46,491 bases of DNA from NCBI GenBank assembly GCA_034189125.1, contig JAXHVB010000078.1:1-46491 (forward strand), read 5' to 3'. Shown here piece by piece: positions 31,484-40,196 of this stretch. The notes below the pieces were generated by a model. That model was not told the origin of the DNA and did not search any database. It saw only the letters and a list, made by a program, of their open reading frames with translations. Made by a program: the position numbers and the translations under genes. Positions within the stretch are counted from its first letter, which is position 1, and each line of letters begins with the position of its first letter. This DNA is from UBA5862 sp002408105 (lineage in GTDB: Bacteria > Pseudomonadota > Gammaproteobacteria > Pseudomonadales > UBA5862).

Positions 31484-32680
31484 ATGGATCAGCTTTTCAG
31501 CGATGTCCGGATTCTTGATCTTTCCGACGGGATTCCGGGGCCCTTTTGTGCTCGAATTTTTGCCGATTACGGTGCTGACGTCATCAAGGTCGAGCCACCG
31601 AAAGGTGACTCGACCCGTCGGCGCGGACCTTTCCCAGGCGATGTCCCTGACATCGAGGCCAGTGCGCTGTACTTGCACCTGAACCGCAATAAACGTGGCA
31701 TCACCCTCGACCTTGAAACCGACACCGGTGCCAGCTTACTCAGGGAGTTGGTGGCCACCTCAGACATCGTGATCGAGAGTTTTGCTCCGGGCCACATGGA
31801 CCGACTCGGACTCGGTTTCGAACAACTGCGACAGTGCAAAACCAACGTGGTGTTGGCCAGCGTGACCCCCTTCGGCCAGGATGGACCCTACGCCCAGTAC
31901 CAGGGGGCCGACATCCTCTACTACGCCCTGGGTGGCATGAACATGACGGGTGATCCAGGCCTTTACCCGATCAAGAAGGCCGCCAGTATGGTCGAGCACC
32001 AGGTGGGCAACGCGCTGTCCGTGGCCACTGCAGCCGCTTTCTTCTCAGCCCGCCATCAGGGGCGAGCGCAACACCTAGACCTGGCGGCAGCAGAGGTTGC
32101 ACAAACCAGTGTCGACCGCCGTGTTCAATTGCTGCTCGGGCATGCCTATACAGGCGAATGTTCGCGCCGAGAGCCGCTGTCCAGTTCGGCGCTGCCCATG
32201 GGCATCTTTCCTTGTCAGGATGGGCACGTCCAGATTGTCACGACGCCGGCATGGGCTGATCGCATGGCGAAGGCCCTGGGCCGGCCCGAGTTCATGGATC
32301 GCCTGGCCAAACCCGGAGGGCTTTACAGCCCCGAGCTCAAAGGCGACATCGCCAGCGCCCTGGACCAATGGCTGATGGCGCGGACCCGCGCCGAGGCATT
32401 CGCCGACGCACTCGCGCACCAATGGCCCGTGTATCCGGTGAATTCTGTCGAAGACTTGATGGAAGACGAACACTTTCAGTCGCGGGAGTTTTGGGTGCAG
32501 CAGGACCATCCTGTGGCGGGTCCCCTCACCTATCCAGGGCCCTTGGCACGGATCGAAGATGGCTTTGCACTGCGGTATCCAGCGCCCAGGCTCGGTGAGC
32601 ACAACCGGGAAATCTTAGGTGCTCAGCTTGGCCACACCAACACCGACCTCAGCCGGTTTGCCGGAGTGGGCGCCATCTGA
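31484..32680 (+). CDS. CaiB/BaiF (family III) CoA-transferase, subunit-like 1
   Basis: This 398-residue protein shows the family III CoA-transferase fold: RILDLSDGIPGPFCARIFADYGADVIKVE at the start (residues about 9-37), LNRNKRGITLDL, and VIESFAPGHMDRLGL. By counting from the conserved small-residue stretch, the catalytic Asp position of formyl-CoA transferase (169 there) falls on Glu171 here (SMVEHQVG). A Glu could still form the acyl intermediate, or the subunit could be non-catalytic. ATG 31484 has GGAG at 31472-31475. It is 16 bp upstream of a second family III gene, and the two may form a heteromer. The acyl substrate is unknown. Confidence 0.88.
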   Translation: MDQLFSDVRILDLSDGIPGPFCARIFADYGADVIKVEPPKGDSTRRRGPFPGDVPDIEASALYLHLNRNKRGITLDLETDTGASLLRELVATSDIVIESFAPGHMDRLGLGFEQLRQCKTNVVLASVTPFGQDGPYAQYQGADILYYALGGMNMTGDPGLYPIKKAASMVEHQVGNALSVATAAAFFSARHQGRAQHLDLAAAEVAQTSVDRRVQLLLGHAYTGECSRREPLSSSALPMGIFPCQDGHVQIVTTPAWADRMAKALGRPEFMDRLAKPGGLYSPELKGDIASALDQWLMARTRAEAFADALAHQWPVYPVNSVEDLMEDEHFQSREFWVQQDHPVAGPLTYPGPLARIEDGFALRYPAPRLGEHNREILGAQLGHTNTDLSRFAGVGAI

Positions 32681-32696
32681 TCACGGAGGAATCGCC

Positions 32697-34013
32697 ATGA
32701 ATGATTTGCCCCTTGAAGGAATCCGTGTGCTCGACTTGACCGTGGTCTGGGCGGGCCCTGCCGCCACCCAGCACCTCGCTGATCTTGGCGCTGAAGTGAT
32801 TCGTGTCGAATCCAGCCACCGGATTCCATCCAGCACCCGTGCCCAGCCGCACCTGACGGCGGACTTGGTGCAGCGCATGGGCATGCTGCAGCGGATGTCG
32901 TTCCCCGACGGACAACCCCAGCCCCAACCCTACAACCGCTCCAGTTCGTTCAACGTGCTCAACCGCAACAAGCTCAGTGTGACCATGGAGCTTGATACTG
33001 ACGAGGGCGCGCAGGCGTTTCGAGAACTGGTCGCCATGAGCGACATTGTGGTGGAGAACAACGCGCAGCGAATCGGCAACCGCCTGGGCTTCACCTGGGA
33101 GGTGTTGAGCGCGATCAACCCCAAGCTCATTTTGTGTCGCATGCCCCCGCTTGGTCTCTCCGGGCCCTATGCCGATTACCTGGGGTTCGGTGCCCATTTC
33201 GAAGCACTGACCGGACTGACCTGGCTCCGTGCGTACCCGGATGCGGACATCTCACAGACCTCGCCCACATTCCACATGGACGACGTGAGTCCGACCGTCG
33301 CCGGTTTCATGATTCTGGGGGCCCTGCACCGCCGCCACCGCACTGGTAAGGGGTGCCTTGTGGAGATTCCCCAGGCGGAAACCATGTTGCACCAGATTGG
33401 AGACGTGGTGTTGGATCAAAGCATGAATGGGCGCTCGCAACCCTCCCTGGGAAACCGCGACCGGGTGTCCGCGCCCCAGGGTTGTTACCCCTGCCTGGGG
33501 GAGGACCAGTGGGTGGTGATCAGTGTTCGCAACGACGCAGAATGGGCGGCCCTGATCGACGCGATGGGCGCCCCGGATTGGGCCTGTGCTCCGGCCCTGG
33601 CGACCGCCTCGGGCCGCCATGCGCAGCACGACCACATCGATCAAGAATTGGCGCAATGGACTCGGACAAGGTCCAAGCAGGCGGTCTTTCACTGTCTGCA
33701 GGAGCAGGGTGTCCCGGCGGCGCCGGTCCAAGATGAGGCCGATACCTTTGCGGACCCCCAGGTGACCCACCGAGGCCTCTTCAAACCCCTACACCAGGCA
33801 GCAACGGGCACCTACAACTTCCCCCGCCAGCCCTATCGGTTCTCGGACATGCCGCTTCGGTGGGAGCGCGCAGCGCCGAGCTTGGGTGAGGACAACGAGT
33901 ACGTGTATCTAGAGCTGCTGGGGTACACCCAAGCGCAATACCACGAGCTGCTTCGCCGAGGCTTGGCCGGCACCGAGTACGCGCAGGAGCGGGCGGATGC
34001 CGCGCCCGCTTGA
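32697..34013 (+). CDS. CaiB/BaiF (family III) CoA-transferase, subunit-like 2
   Basis: This 438-residue protein is a second family III CoA-transferase: IRVLDLTVVWAGPAATQHLADLGAEVIRVE, at residues about 9-38, then FNVLNRNKLSVTMEL and the region HMDDVSPTVAGFMILGALH, where the first Asp of the pair is Asp195 and fits the catalytic position. LVEIPQAETM follows as in the family. GGAGGA (32685-32690) is 6 nt before the ATG. Tandem pairs of this sort occur in heteromeric enzymes such as BbsEF. Insertions relative to subunit 1 near residues 50-80 distinguish it. Confidence 0.9.
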   Translation: MNDLPLEGIRVLDLTVVWAGPAATQHLADLGAEVIRVESSHRIPSSTRAQPHLTADLVQRMGMLQRMSFPDGQPQPQPYNRSSSFNVLNRNKLSVTMELDTDEGAQAFRELVAMSDIVVENNAQRIGNRLGFTWEVLSAINPKLILCRMPPLGLSGPYADYLGFGAHFEALTGLTWLRAYPDADISQTSPTFHMDDVSPTVAGFMILGALHRRHRTGKGCLVEIPQAETMLHQIGDVVLDQSMNGRSQPSLGNRDRVSAPQGCYPCLGEDQWVVISVRNDAEWAALIDAMGAPDWACAPALATASGRHAQHDHIDQELAQWTRTRSKQAVFHCLQEQGVPAAPVQDEADTFADPQVTHRGLFKPLHQAATGTYNFPRQPYRFSDMPLRWERAAPSLGEDNEYVYLELLGYTQAQYHELLRRGLAGTEYAQERADAAPA

Positions 34014-34046
34014 TGGTCTCTGCACTGCCGGAAGGAGAACTTGACC

Positions 34047-34733
34047 ATGTCGGCCACGCTGTTTGGAGCGCCGCTCTCGCCGTTCGTTCGCAAAATTCGC
34101 ATCGCTCTGGCAGAGAAGAACCTGGATTACAGCCTGGTGCCGCTGGACCCGAATGAGAAAACCCCGGAGCTGCTCGCAGTGAATCCGTTGGGGCGGGTGC
34201 CAGCGTATCGGGATGATCGCGGCACCCTGGCCGACTCGGCCGTGATCGCTCAGTACCTGGAACGCCGGTATCCCGAACCGAGCCTGTACGCGGCCGATGA
34301 CCATGAGTTCGCTCGGGTGCTTTGGTTTGAGAAGTATGCCGACTATGAGCTATCGGGCTGCTGTACTTTTGGCGTGTTCCGCCAACGGCTCATCATGCCG
34401 CTGCTGGGTCAGGCCGGTGATTCAACTCTGGTGGATTCGGTGCTCGCCGAGCGCTTGCCGCGCCACTTCGACTACCTTGAGGCAGAGCTGGACGGTCGGC
34501 CCCATCTGGCCGCAGACCGTTTGACCATGGCAGACATCGCGGTGGCGTCCCAATGCTGCAACCTCATTCACGGTGGGGAGTCCGTCGACGCGGCGCGCTG
34601 GCCAGCGCTTGCTGAATTGGTTGAGGGGGTGCGCAGCCGACCCAGTTGCGCCGCCTGTCTGGAACAAGAAGTTGGGGTTGTGGAGCGGATCCGGGCCCGG
34701 ATCGCACGCGGCACGCGGGTGAGCGGAGCCTAG
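34047..34733 (+). CDS. Glutathione S-transferase family protein
   Basis: This 228-residue cytoplasmic protein has the thioredoxin-like N-terminal domain (LFGAPLSPFVRKIRIALAEKNLDY; GRVPAYRDD with the cis-Pro; DSAVIAQYLERRYP) and an all-helical C-terminal domain with LTMADIAVAS. The N-terminal Ser11-Pro12-Phe13 area is where the catalytic Ser/Cys usually lies. ATG 34047 has AAGGAG at 34032-34037 (9 nt). It follows the CoA-transferases by 33 bp, so a shared catabolic or detoxification role is possible. Its stop overlaps the corB-like stop in CTAG at 34730-34733. Confidence 0.9.
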   Translation: MSATLFGAPLSPFVRKIRIALAEKNLDYSLVPLDPNEKTPELLAVNPLGRVPAYRDDRGTLADSAVIAQYLERRYPEPSLYAADDHEFARVLWFEKYADYELSGCCTFGVFRQRLIMPLLGQAGDSTLVDSVLAERLPRHFDYLEAELDGRPHLAADRLTMADIAVASQCCNLIHGGESVDAARWPALAELVEGVRSRPSCAACLEQEVGVVERIRARIARGTRVSGA

Positions 34734-36037
34734 CTGGGTTCCACCCGCTGCGCAACGGCCGAGGCCGTGACCGGACAACGGCGCACCCGCACCGTTTTCA
34801 CCTGGTTGTCTTTGGTTTGCACGATTTCAAGCTGGTAGTCCTCGATGCGCAGGCAGAGGCTGGCATCCGGGATGGTCTCCAGGTGCTCCAACACCAAGCC
34901 ATTCAACGTCTTGGGACCGTCGATCGGTAGCGTCCAGTGCAGGGAACGGTTGATTTCCCTGAGCACCGCCGAACCCTCAATGAGGTAGCTCCCGTCCGGT
35001 TGGGGCGCGATGTCCCAGGCGGTCTCGGCGATATTGGTGGTGAACTCGCCAACGATTTCCTCAAGGATGTCCTCCAGCGTGACGATGCCCTGCACATCCC
35101 CATATTCATCCACCACGATGCCAATGCGTCGTTTCTCGTGCTGAAAATTAAACAACTGGATGTGCAGGGGTGTACTTTCGGGGACAAAGTAGGGGTCACG
35201 GGTGACTTCGATGAGCACCTCGTGGGTGAGCGTATCGCTGGTCAGAAAGCGCGCGGCATTGCGCAGGTGAAGTATCCCAACCACGTCGTTGATGTCACCG
35301 CGGTACACCGGCAGGCGTGTGTGTGCACTGGAGCGCAGCTGCTCGATGATGTCGTCGATGTGGTCATTGAGGTCAATGCCCACCACATCACCGCGTGGCA
35401 CCATGATGTCATTGACAGCTACGTGTTCGAGATCAAGGATCCCAAGCAGCATGTTGTGGTGCCGGCGCGGCACCATCTCGCCAGATTCATGCACCACAGT
35501 GCGCAGCTCCTCAAGGCTGAGCCGATCTGGCCCCACCTGATCGACACGCACACCGAGCAGCCGCAGCAACCCGTTGGAGACGCCGTTCACCAGCGCTACC
35601 AATGGGCTGAGCAGCCGCAGCAGGGGCGTCAGCAACCAAGAAGCCGGAAACGCAATGCGTTCGGGGTGCAGTGCTGCCCATGTTTTCGGAGTGACTTCGG
35701 CGAACACAAGCACCACCAGGGTCAGGGTGATGGTGGCCACGCTCGCTGCCAGGGCAATGTGCTGGTCGCCGAGCAGGCGCACCGCGATCATGGTCGCGAG
35801 CGAGGCCGCCATGTTGTTGACGAAATTGTTGCCGATCAGGATCAGGCCGATCAACCGATCCGGGCGCTTGAGCAGCCGCGAAGCCCGGCGTGCCCCCGGG
35901 TTTCCGGCTTCACTCAGGTGCTTCAACCGGTACCGGTTGAGCGCCATCATGCCGGTCTCAGAGCTGGAGAAAAAAGCCGAGGCGAGGATGAGTCCGGCGA
36001 CGGCCAACAGCAATACGCTGAGTGGGAAGGAGTCCAC
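34730..36037 (-). CDS. CNNM/CorC-type transporter, YfjD/CorB-like
   Basis: This 435-residue inner-membrane protein has a DUF21 transmembrane domain (about residues 5-180; SSSETGMMALNRYRLKHL, IGNNFVNNMAASL and VFAEVTPKTWA are typical), two CBS domains (about 200-325; NDIMVPRGDVVGID and VDEYGDVQGIVTLEDILEEIVGEF, seen in part), and a C-terminal CorC_HlyC domain. Members transport or regulate magnesium and other cations. GTG 36037 is the start. It lies 33 bp downstream of ypjD, the same pairing as ypjD-yfjD beside ffh in E. coli. Confidence 0.93.
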   Translation of the reverse strand: MDSFPLSVLLLAVAGLILASAFFSSSETGMMALNRYRLKHLSEAGNPGARRASRLLKRPDRLIGLILIGNNFVNNMAASLATMIAVRLLGDQHIALAASVATITLTLVVLVFAEVTPKTWAALHPERIAFPASWLLTPLLRLLSPLVALVNGVSNGLLRLLGVRVDQVGPDRLSLEELRTVVHESGEMVPRRHHNMLLGILDLEHVAVNDIMVPRGDVVGIDLNDHIDDIIEQLRSSAHTRLPVYRGDINDVVGILHLRNAARFLTSDTLTHEVLIEVTRDPYFVPESTPLHIQLFNFQHEKRRIGIVVDEYGDVQGIVTLEDILEEIVGEFTTNIAETAWDIAPQPDGSYLIEGSAVLREINRSLHWTLPIDGPKTLNGLVLEHLETIPDASLCLRIEDYQLEIVQTKDNQVKTVRVRRCPVTASAVAQRVEPS

Positions 36038-36070
36038 TGCTGAAGGTCCCTTGGTGGGTGGGCGAGGGGC

Positions 36071-36901
36071 TTAGGCCTGGGTTTGGAGGAGCACTTCGAG
36101 GGCCAGTTTGCTGCCGAAAATCCCGAGTGCCAGAACCGCAAAGCCGGCGATGGTCCAGCGGATGGCGGTGGTGCCGCGCCAGCCCAGAACCCGCCGCCCT
36201 ACAAGGAGCAGCGCAAACACCAACCAGGCCAGCAAGGTGAAGAAAGTCTTGTGCAGCAGGTGCTGCGCAAACATGTCTTCGATGAAGACCGCGCCGGTCA
36301 GTATCGCGGCGGTCAAGGTTACAAAACCCGCGCCAATCACCCGAAACAACAGCACTTCCATGGTTTCCAGTGGCGGGAGCGTGGCCAACAGGCCGCGCGT
36401 ATGATGGGCTTTGAGTTGGTGGTTCTGAAATGCCAGCACCAACGCCTGCAACGCCGCGATTCCCAACAGGCTAAACGCGAAGACTGAGATGCAGACGTGG
36501 GACAACACACCGAGTGGCAGCCCCTGTAGTGGCTGATAGTGGGTGTCGATGAACGCGTTCAAAATGAGTGTCGTTGCGGCGATCGGCAGCACAAAGGCGA
36601 ACAGGTTGCGCAGCCGCAGGCGAATGCCGCCCAGAAGCACAATGAGAACCATCAACCAGGACGCGAGGGCGGCGACGCGAAAGAGGCCCAAATGAATGCC
36701 CCCCGCGACCCACAGCGTGCGGTACAAATGAAGCCCATGCAATGCCGTCGCAACCAGCACCAGGGGCATCAACCACCGCTCTGTCGACGATTCGGAGATG
36801 GGTCGCGTTCCCGCTCCGGTCAGGTGGTGGTACTGGAGGTGGCCGCTGACGAAATAGCAGACCGCTGCGATCAAGGCGCTTGAGGCGTCCAGCAGGAACA
36901 A
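36071..36901 (-). CDS. ypjD: CcsA-like inner-membrane protein YpjD
   Basis: This protein of about 276 residues has eight predicted hydrophobic helices and the CcsA/cytochrome-assembly-like core: HVCISVFAFSLLGIAALQALVLAFQ and a C-terminal LHKTFFTLLAWLVFALLLVGRRVLGWRG with conserved His and Trp/Arg positions, quoted in fragments. E. coli YpjD (263 residues) is divergent from ffh, as here. The start is uncertain: TTG at 36901 is used, CTG at 36910 is an alternative, and no clear SD or ATG fits. A longer open frame to 37186 crosses the ffh promoter and is rejected. Function unknown. Confidence 0.82.
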   Translation of the reverse strand: MFLLDASSALIAAVCYFVSGHLQYHHLTGAGTRPISESSTERWLMPLVLVATALHGLHLYRTLWVAGGIHLGLFRVAALASWLMVLIVLLGGIRLRLRNLFAFVLPIAATTLILNAFIDTHYQPLQGLPLGVLSHVCISVFAFSLLGIAALQALVLAFQNHQLKAHHTRGLLATLPPLETMEVLLFRVIGAGFVTLTAAILTGAVFIEDMFAQHLLHKTFFTLLAWLVFALLLVGRRVLGWRGTTAIRWTIAGFAVLALGIFGSKLALEVLLQTQA

Positions 36902-36988
36902 GTCTTCCAGGTCTCGTTTGCTTCGTGGGCGGGGGAATCCCGGAGCACCCAGTATAGGGCAGCGGCGACGTCTGAGAGAAGCCGGCTC

Positions 36989-37018
36989 TTGGGGGGCGCG
37001 CCTGTGCGTCCCTATAAT
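36989..37018 (+). promoter_or_regulatory. Candidate sigma-70 promoter for ffh
   Basis: TTGGGG (36989-36994) and a perfect TATAAT (37013-37018) are spaced 18 bp, 57 bp before the ffh start at 37075. Confidence 0.65.
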
Positions 37019-37074
37019 GGTCCCTTTGGCGGTGTCCATGGAGCGGATGCGCCGGCCCTCGTGGAGAGATGTCC

Positions 37075-38448
37075 ATGTTCGAAAACCTGACCGAACGCCT
37101 GTCCCGCACACTGCGCAATGTGCGCGGCCAGGCCAAACTGACGGAAGACAACATCGCCGAAACCTTGCGCGAGGTTCGCTTGGCATTGCTGGAAGCCGAT
37201 GTCGCCCTGCCAGTGGTGAAAGACTTCGTGGCGGCGGTGCGCGAGCGCGCCTTGGGCCAGGAAGTGCTGCGCAGCCTGACCCCTGGGCAGGTGTTTGTTG
37301 GCATCGTGCAGAAGGAACTCGAAGCCGTGATGGGCGAAGTCAGCCCCGGGTTGGAGCTTTCAGCGCAACCCCCTGTGGTGGTGTTGCTTGCCGGCTTGCA
37401 AGGTGCAGGGAAGACGACCACCGTTGCAAAGCTTGCCCGTTACCTGAAAGAGCGGGAGAAAAAGTCGGTCGTGGTGGTGAGCACCGACGTCTACCGTCCA
37501 GCGGCAATTGAGCAGTTGCATACCCTGGCCAAGGAAGTGGGGGTCGATGCCTACCCGGTGGAGGCTGGGCAGCGCCCGGCCGAGATTGCCGAAGCGGCCT
37601 TGCAGCGTGCTCGCATCGCTCAGCAGGATGTCCTCATCGTCGACACGGCCGGGCGACTGCATGTTGATGCTGAGATGATGGATGAGGTGCGCGAACTGCA
37701 CCGCCGGTTGCATCCTGCCGAAACCCTGTTCGTGGTCGACGCCATGACCGGGCAGGACGCTGCCAACACAGCCAAGGCATTCAACGATGCGCTACCACTG
37801 ACCGGTGTTGTGCTCACCAAAGTCGATGGCGATGCCCGGGGTGGGGCGGCCTTGTCGGTCCGCCATATCACTGGAAAACCCGTCAAGTTCATGGGGGTGG
37901 GTGAGCGCACCGAGGCGCTTGAACCGTTCCACCCGGAGCGCATTGCCTCACGCATCCTTGGCATGGGGGATGTGCTGTCCCTGCTGGAAGAAGCCGAACG
38001 CAAGATCGACAAGGAAAAGGCTGAAAAGCTTGGCAAGAAGCTCAAGAAGGGCAAGGGTTTTGATCTGGAGGATTTTCGCGATCAGCTGCAGCAAATGCGC
38101 AACCTGGGCGGGGTCGGCGGAATTCTCGGAAAAATGCCGGGCATGCAGGGCATGGCCGATGCGGCTCAGGCCCAACTGGGGGATGGCAGCATTGGACGAA
38201 TGGAGGCGATGATCAACGCAATGACACCGGCCGAACGGCGCAACCCGGACATCATCAACGGTTCGCGCAAGCGGCGCATTACCCTTGGCTCTGGAACTCA
38301 GGTTCAGGAGTTGAACCGGCTGCTGAAGCAGCACAAACAGATGCAGAAAATGATGAAAAAGATGGGTAAGAAGGGCGGGCTAAACAACATGCTGCGTGGC
38401 ATGGGTGGGCGAATGCCTCCAGGCGGCATGCCACCCATGAACTTTTAA
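37075..38448 (+). CDS. ffh: Signal recognition particle protein Ffh
   Basis: This 457-residue GTPase (SRP54) binds signal sequences on ribosomes with 4.5S RNA and delivers them to FtsY. The N domain begins MFENLTERLSRTLRNVRGQ. The G domain follows with the P-loop GLQGAGKTTTVAKLA, DTAGRLHVDAEMM, and TKVDGDARGGAALS. The methionine-rich M domain is at the C-terminus, ending in MPPGGMPPMNF. ATG 37075 with GGAGAG at 37063-37068 (6 nt) is preferred to the in-frame ATG at 37069, which sits on the SD. E. coli Ffh is 453 residues. The 4.5S RNA gene is not in this window. Confidence 0.97.
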   Translation: MFENLTERLSRTLRNVRGQAKLTEDNIAETLREVRLALLEADVALPVVKDFVAAVRERALGQEVLRSLTPGQVFVGIVQKELEAVMGEVSPGLELSAQPPVVVLLAGLQGAGKTTTVAKLARYLKEREKKSVVVVSTDVYRPAAIEQLHTLAKEVGVDAYPVEAGQRPAEIAEAALQRARIAQQDVLIVDTAGRLHVDAEMMDEVRELHRRLHPAETLFVVDAMTGQDAANTAKAFNDALPLTGVVLTKVDGDARGGAALSVRHITGKPVKFMGVGERTEALEPFHPERIASRILGMGDVLSLLEEAERKIDKEKAEKLGKKLKKGKGFDLEDFRDQLQQMRNLGGVGGILGKMPGMQGMADAAQAQLGDGSIGRMEAMINAMTPAERRNPDIINGSRKRRITLGSGTQVQELNRLLKQHKQMQKMMKKMGKKGGLNNMLRGMGGRMPPGGMPPMNF

Positions 38449-38469
38449 TCGTCCAGATGCTTCAGGGCT

Positions 38470-38498
38470 TTGATCACGGCCCGGAATTCACGTACCAT
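38470..38498 (+). promoter_or_regulatory. Candidate promoter for the rpsP operon
   Basis: TTGATC (38470-38475) and TACCAT (38493-38498) are exactly 17 bp apart, 68 bp before the rpsP ATG. Each matches 4 of 6 positions. Confidence 0.45.
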
Positions 38499-38565
38499 GT
38501 GCGCCCTTTTTATGCGGGGCGAGTTCAGTGGGCCCAATGTCGGCAGAGAAGTTGGAAACAAGGCT

Positions 38566-38850
38566 ATGGTGACGATTCGATTGGCCCGGGGCGGAGCGAA
38601 AAAACGCCCGTTTTACCGGATTAACGTGACAGACAGCCGCCGCGCACGCGATGGGCGGTACATCGAGCAACTGGGTTTTTTCAATCCGATCGCGCGGGGG
38701 CAGTCCGAAGCTTTGCGCGTGGACCTGGAGCGTGTCGACTACTGGGTGGGTCAGGGCGCGCAGCTGTCCGATCGTGTTTCGCAGCTGGTTCGTCAAGCCC
38801 GCAAGGCGCAGCCCGAAGCGGGTGCTGAAGAGGTTGCGGCCGAAGCCTGA
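38566..38850 (+). CDS. rpsP: 30S ribosomal protein S16
   Basis: This 94-residue protein has the standard S16 opening MVTIRLARGGAKKRPFYRI and NVTDSRRARDGRYIEQLGFFNP in the first 45 residues. The Ala/Glu-rich tail (PEAGAEEVAAEA) is typical of longer proteobacterial S16. The open frame upstream to 38470 is not S16. It is the first gene of rpsP-rimM-trmD-rplS. No strong SD is seen, which is common for such genes. Confidence 0.97.
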   Translation: MVTIRLARGGAKKRPFYRINVTDSRRARDGRYIEQLGFFNPIARGQSEALRVDLERVDYWVGQGAQLSDRVSQLVRQARKAQPEAGAEEVAAEA

Positions 38851-38860
38851 GGCACCGCTT

Positions 38861-39367
38861 GTGGCAGCCCGTGTGGGCGCGCCCTACGCGGTGCAGGGTT
38901 GGTCCAGGGTGCAGCCGCTGGTGGATTCGCTGCGGCTGCTCACCGAGCCCGACTGGCTTTGGTATCGGCTGGGCAATTGTGCTTGGCGGACAGTCGACGT
39001 GGGTGAAACCCGCATCCAGGGTGGGCTGCTGCTGATGCGTTTCGCGAACTGCAGCGACCGGGACGGTGCCGCACAATACCGTGGCGCGGAGTTGGCGATC
39101 GAACGCGCCGAGTTGCCGAAGTTGCCGGAGGGTGACTACTACTGGTCAGACCTCGTTGGATTGCGGGTGATCGCCTGTTCTGGGGTCGAGTTCGGGAACG
39201 TCGCACGGTTGCTAGAGACAGGCGCCAACGACGTGCTGGTGGTGGCGCCCACGCCGGACAGCCTCGATCAGCGCGAACGACTGATTCCCTACGTGCCCGA
39301 GCGCACCATCTTGGAAGTGGACATTCCGGCTGGGTTCGTGCGGGTCGACTGGGACGCTGATTATTGA
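38861..39367 (+). CDS. rimM: 16S rRNA processing protein RimM
   Basis: This 168-residue factor helps mature the 30S head domain and binds S19. It shows VAARVGAPYAVQGWSRVQPL, the GLLLMRFANCSDRDGAAQYRG core, the DYYWSDLVGLRV motif (EYYWxDLIG type in the family) at about 101-112, and the C-terminal PRC-like LIPYVPERTILEVDIPA in fragments. GTG 38861 with TGAGG at 38848-38852 (8 nt) is preferred over GTG 38822, which lies within rpsP. It follows the rpsP stop by 10 bp. Confidence 0.93.
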   Translation: MAARVGAPYAVQGWSRVQPLVDSLRLLTEPDWLWYRLGNCAWRTVDVGETRIQGGLLLMRFANCSDRDGAAQYRGAELAIERAELPKLPEGDYYWSDLVGLRVIACSGVEFGNVARLLETGANDVLVVAPTPDSLDQRERLIPYVPERTILEVDIPAGFVRVDWDADY

Positions 39368-39411
39368 CTGACGCCTCGGGATCCTGTGGCGTGGACGGAG
39401 AAAGCCCGGCC

Positions 39412-40161
39412 ATGTGGATCGGGGTTGTGGCCCTGTTTCCAGAACTGTTGCACCCGGTGATCCAGTATGGAGTCACTGGGCGCGCGGTTGAAGAAGGCCG
39501 CCTGCAAGTGGAGCTGTTCGACCCGCGCGCCTTTACCGAGGACCGGCACCGCACGGTCGACGACCGGCCCTATGGCGGCGGCCCTGGCATGGTGATGAAG
39601 GTGGATCCGCTGCACCGGGCGCTCGCAGAGGCCAGGGCCCTAAACCCCATGGCACGGGCGCCGCGAGTTGTTGCGCTCACGCCCCAAGGGGTGCCGTTGC
39701 GCCAACAGCACCTCGAGCGGTGGCGAGACCAGACCAGTCTCGTGCTGGTGGCGGGACGCTATGAGGGCATCGACGAGCGATTGATTGATCTGGACGTCGA
39801 TGAAGAATGCTCGATCGGTGATTTTGTGCTCAGCGGTGGCGAGATCGCAGCGGCTGCAGTCATCGATGGGATTGGACGCCTGATTCCCGGCGTGCTCGGT
39901 CACGGTGAGTCTGCGCGACAAGATTCATTCGTTGACGGCTTGCTGGATTGTCCGCATTTTACGCGGCCGGAGATTTACGCTGGGGTCCGGGTGCCGCCTG
40001 TGCTGCTGAGTGGCGATCACCAGCGGATCGCGCGCTGGCGCCGTCAACAGGCACTGGGGAGAACCTGGGAACGCCGCCCTGACTTGTTGTCGGCGGTGAA
40101 TTTGAGCACAGAGGATCAGGGCCTCTTGCAGGCCTACATCGATTCGCGAAGCGAGTCTTGA
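39412..40161 (+). CDS. trmD: tRNA (guanine-37-N1)-methyltransferase
   Basis: This 249-residue SPOUT enzyme makes m1G37 in tRNAs, preventing frameshifts. It begins MWIGVVALFPELLHPVIQYG and has DDRPYGGGPGMVMKVDPL, then VLVAGRYEGIDERLI and the trefoil-knot SAM loop CSIGDFVLSGGE, plus HGESARQDSF. ATG 39412 gives the normal start (E. coli 255 residues), with GGAG 11 nt upstream; a TTG at 39364 in the same frame overlaps the rimM stop and is a weaker option. Confidence 0.96.
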   Translation: MWIGVVALFPELLHPVIQYGVTGRAVEEGRLQVELFDPRAFTEDRHRTVDDRPYGGGPGMVMKVDPLHRALAEARALNPMARAPRVVALTPQGVPLRQQHLERWRDQTSLVLVAGRYEGIDERLIDLDVDEECSIGDFVLSGGEIAAAAVIDGIGRLIPGVLGHGESARQDSFVDGLLDCPHFTRPEIYAGVRVPPVLLSGDHQRIARWRRQQALGRTWERRPDLLSAVNLSTEDQGLLQAYIDSRSES

Positions 40162-40196
40162 ACTAGACGCAGACCAGCCACGAGGAGCGGCAGGCG

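Noticed and set aside
34937..36043. Plus-strand open frame of 368 codons opposite the CorB-like gene
   Set aside because: Composition (His/Gln/Asp-rich, no hydrophobic core) is that of an antisense shadow.
36902..37074. 4.5S RNA gene (ffs) next to ffh
   Set aside because: I looked for the conserved tetraloop region and saw no match; the RNA gene is presumably elsewhere.
36902..37186. N-terminal extension of YpjD
   Set aside because: It crosses the ffh promoter and reads Arg/Pro-rich; YpjD length and homology begin at about 36901.
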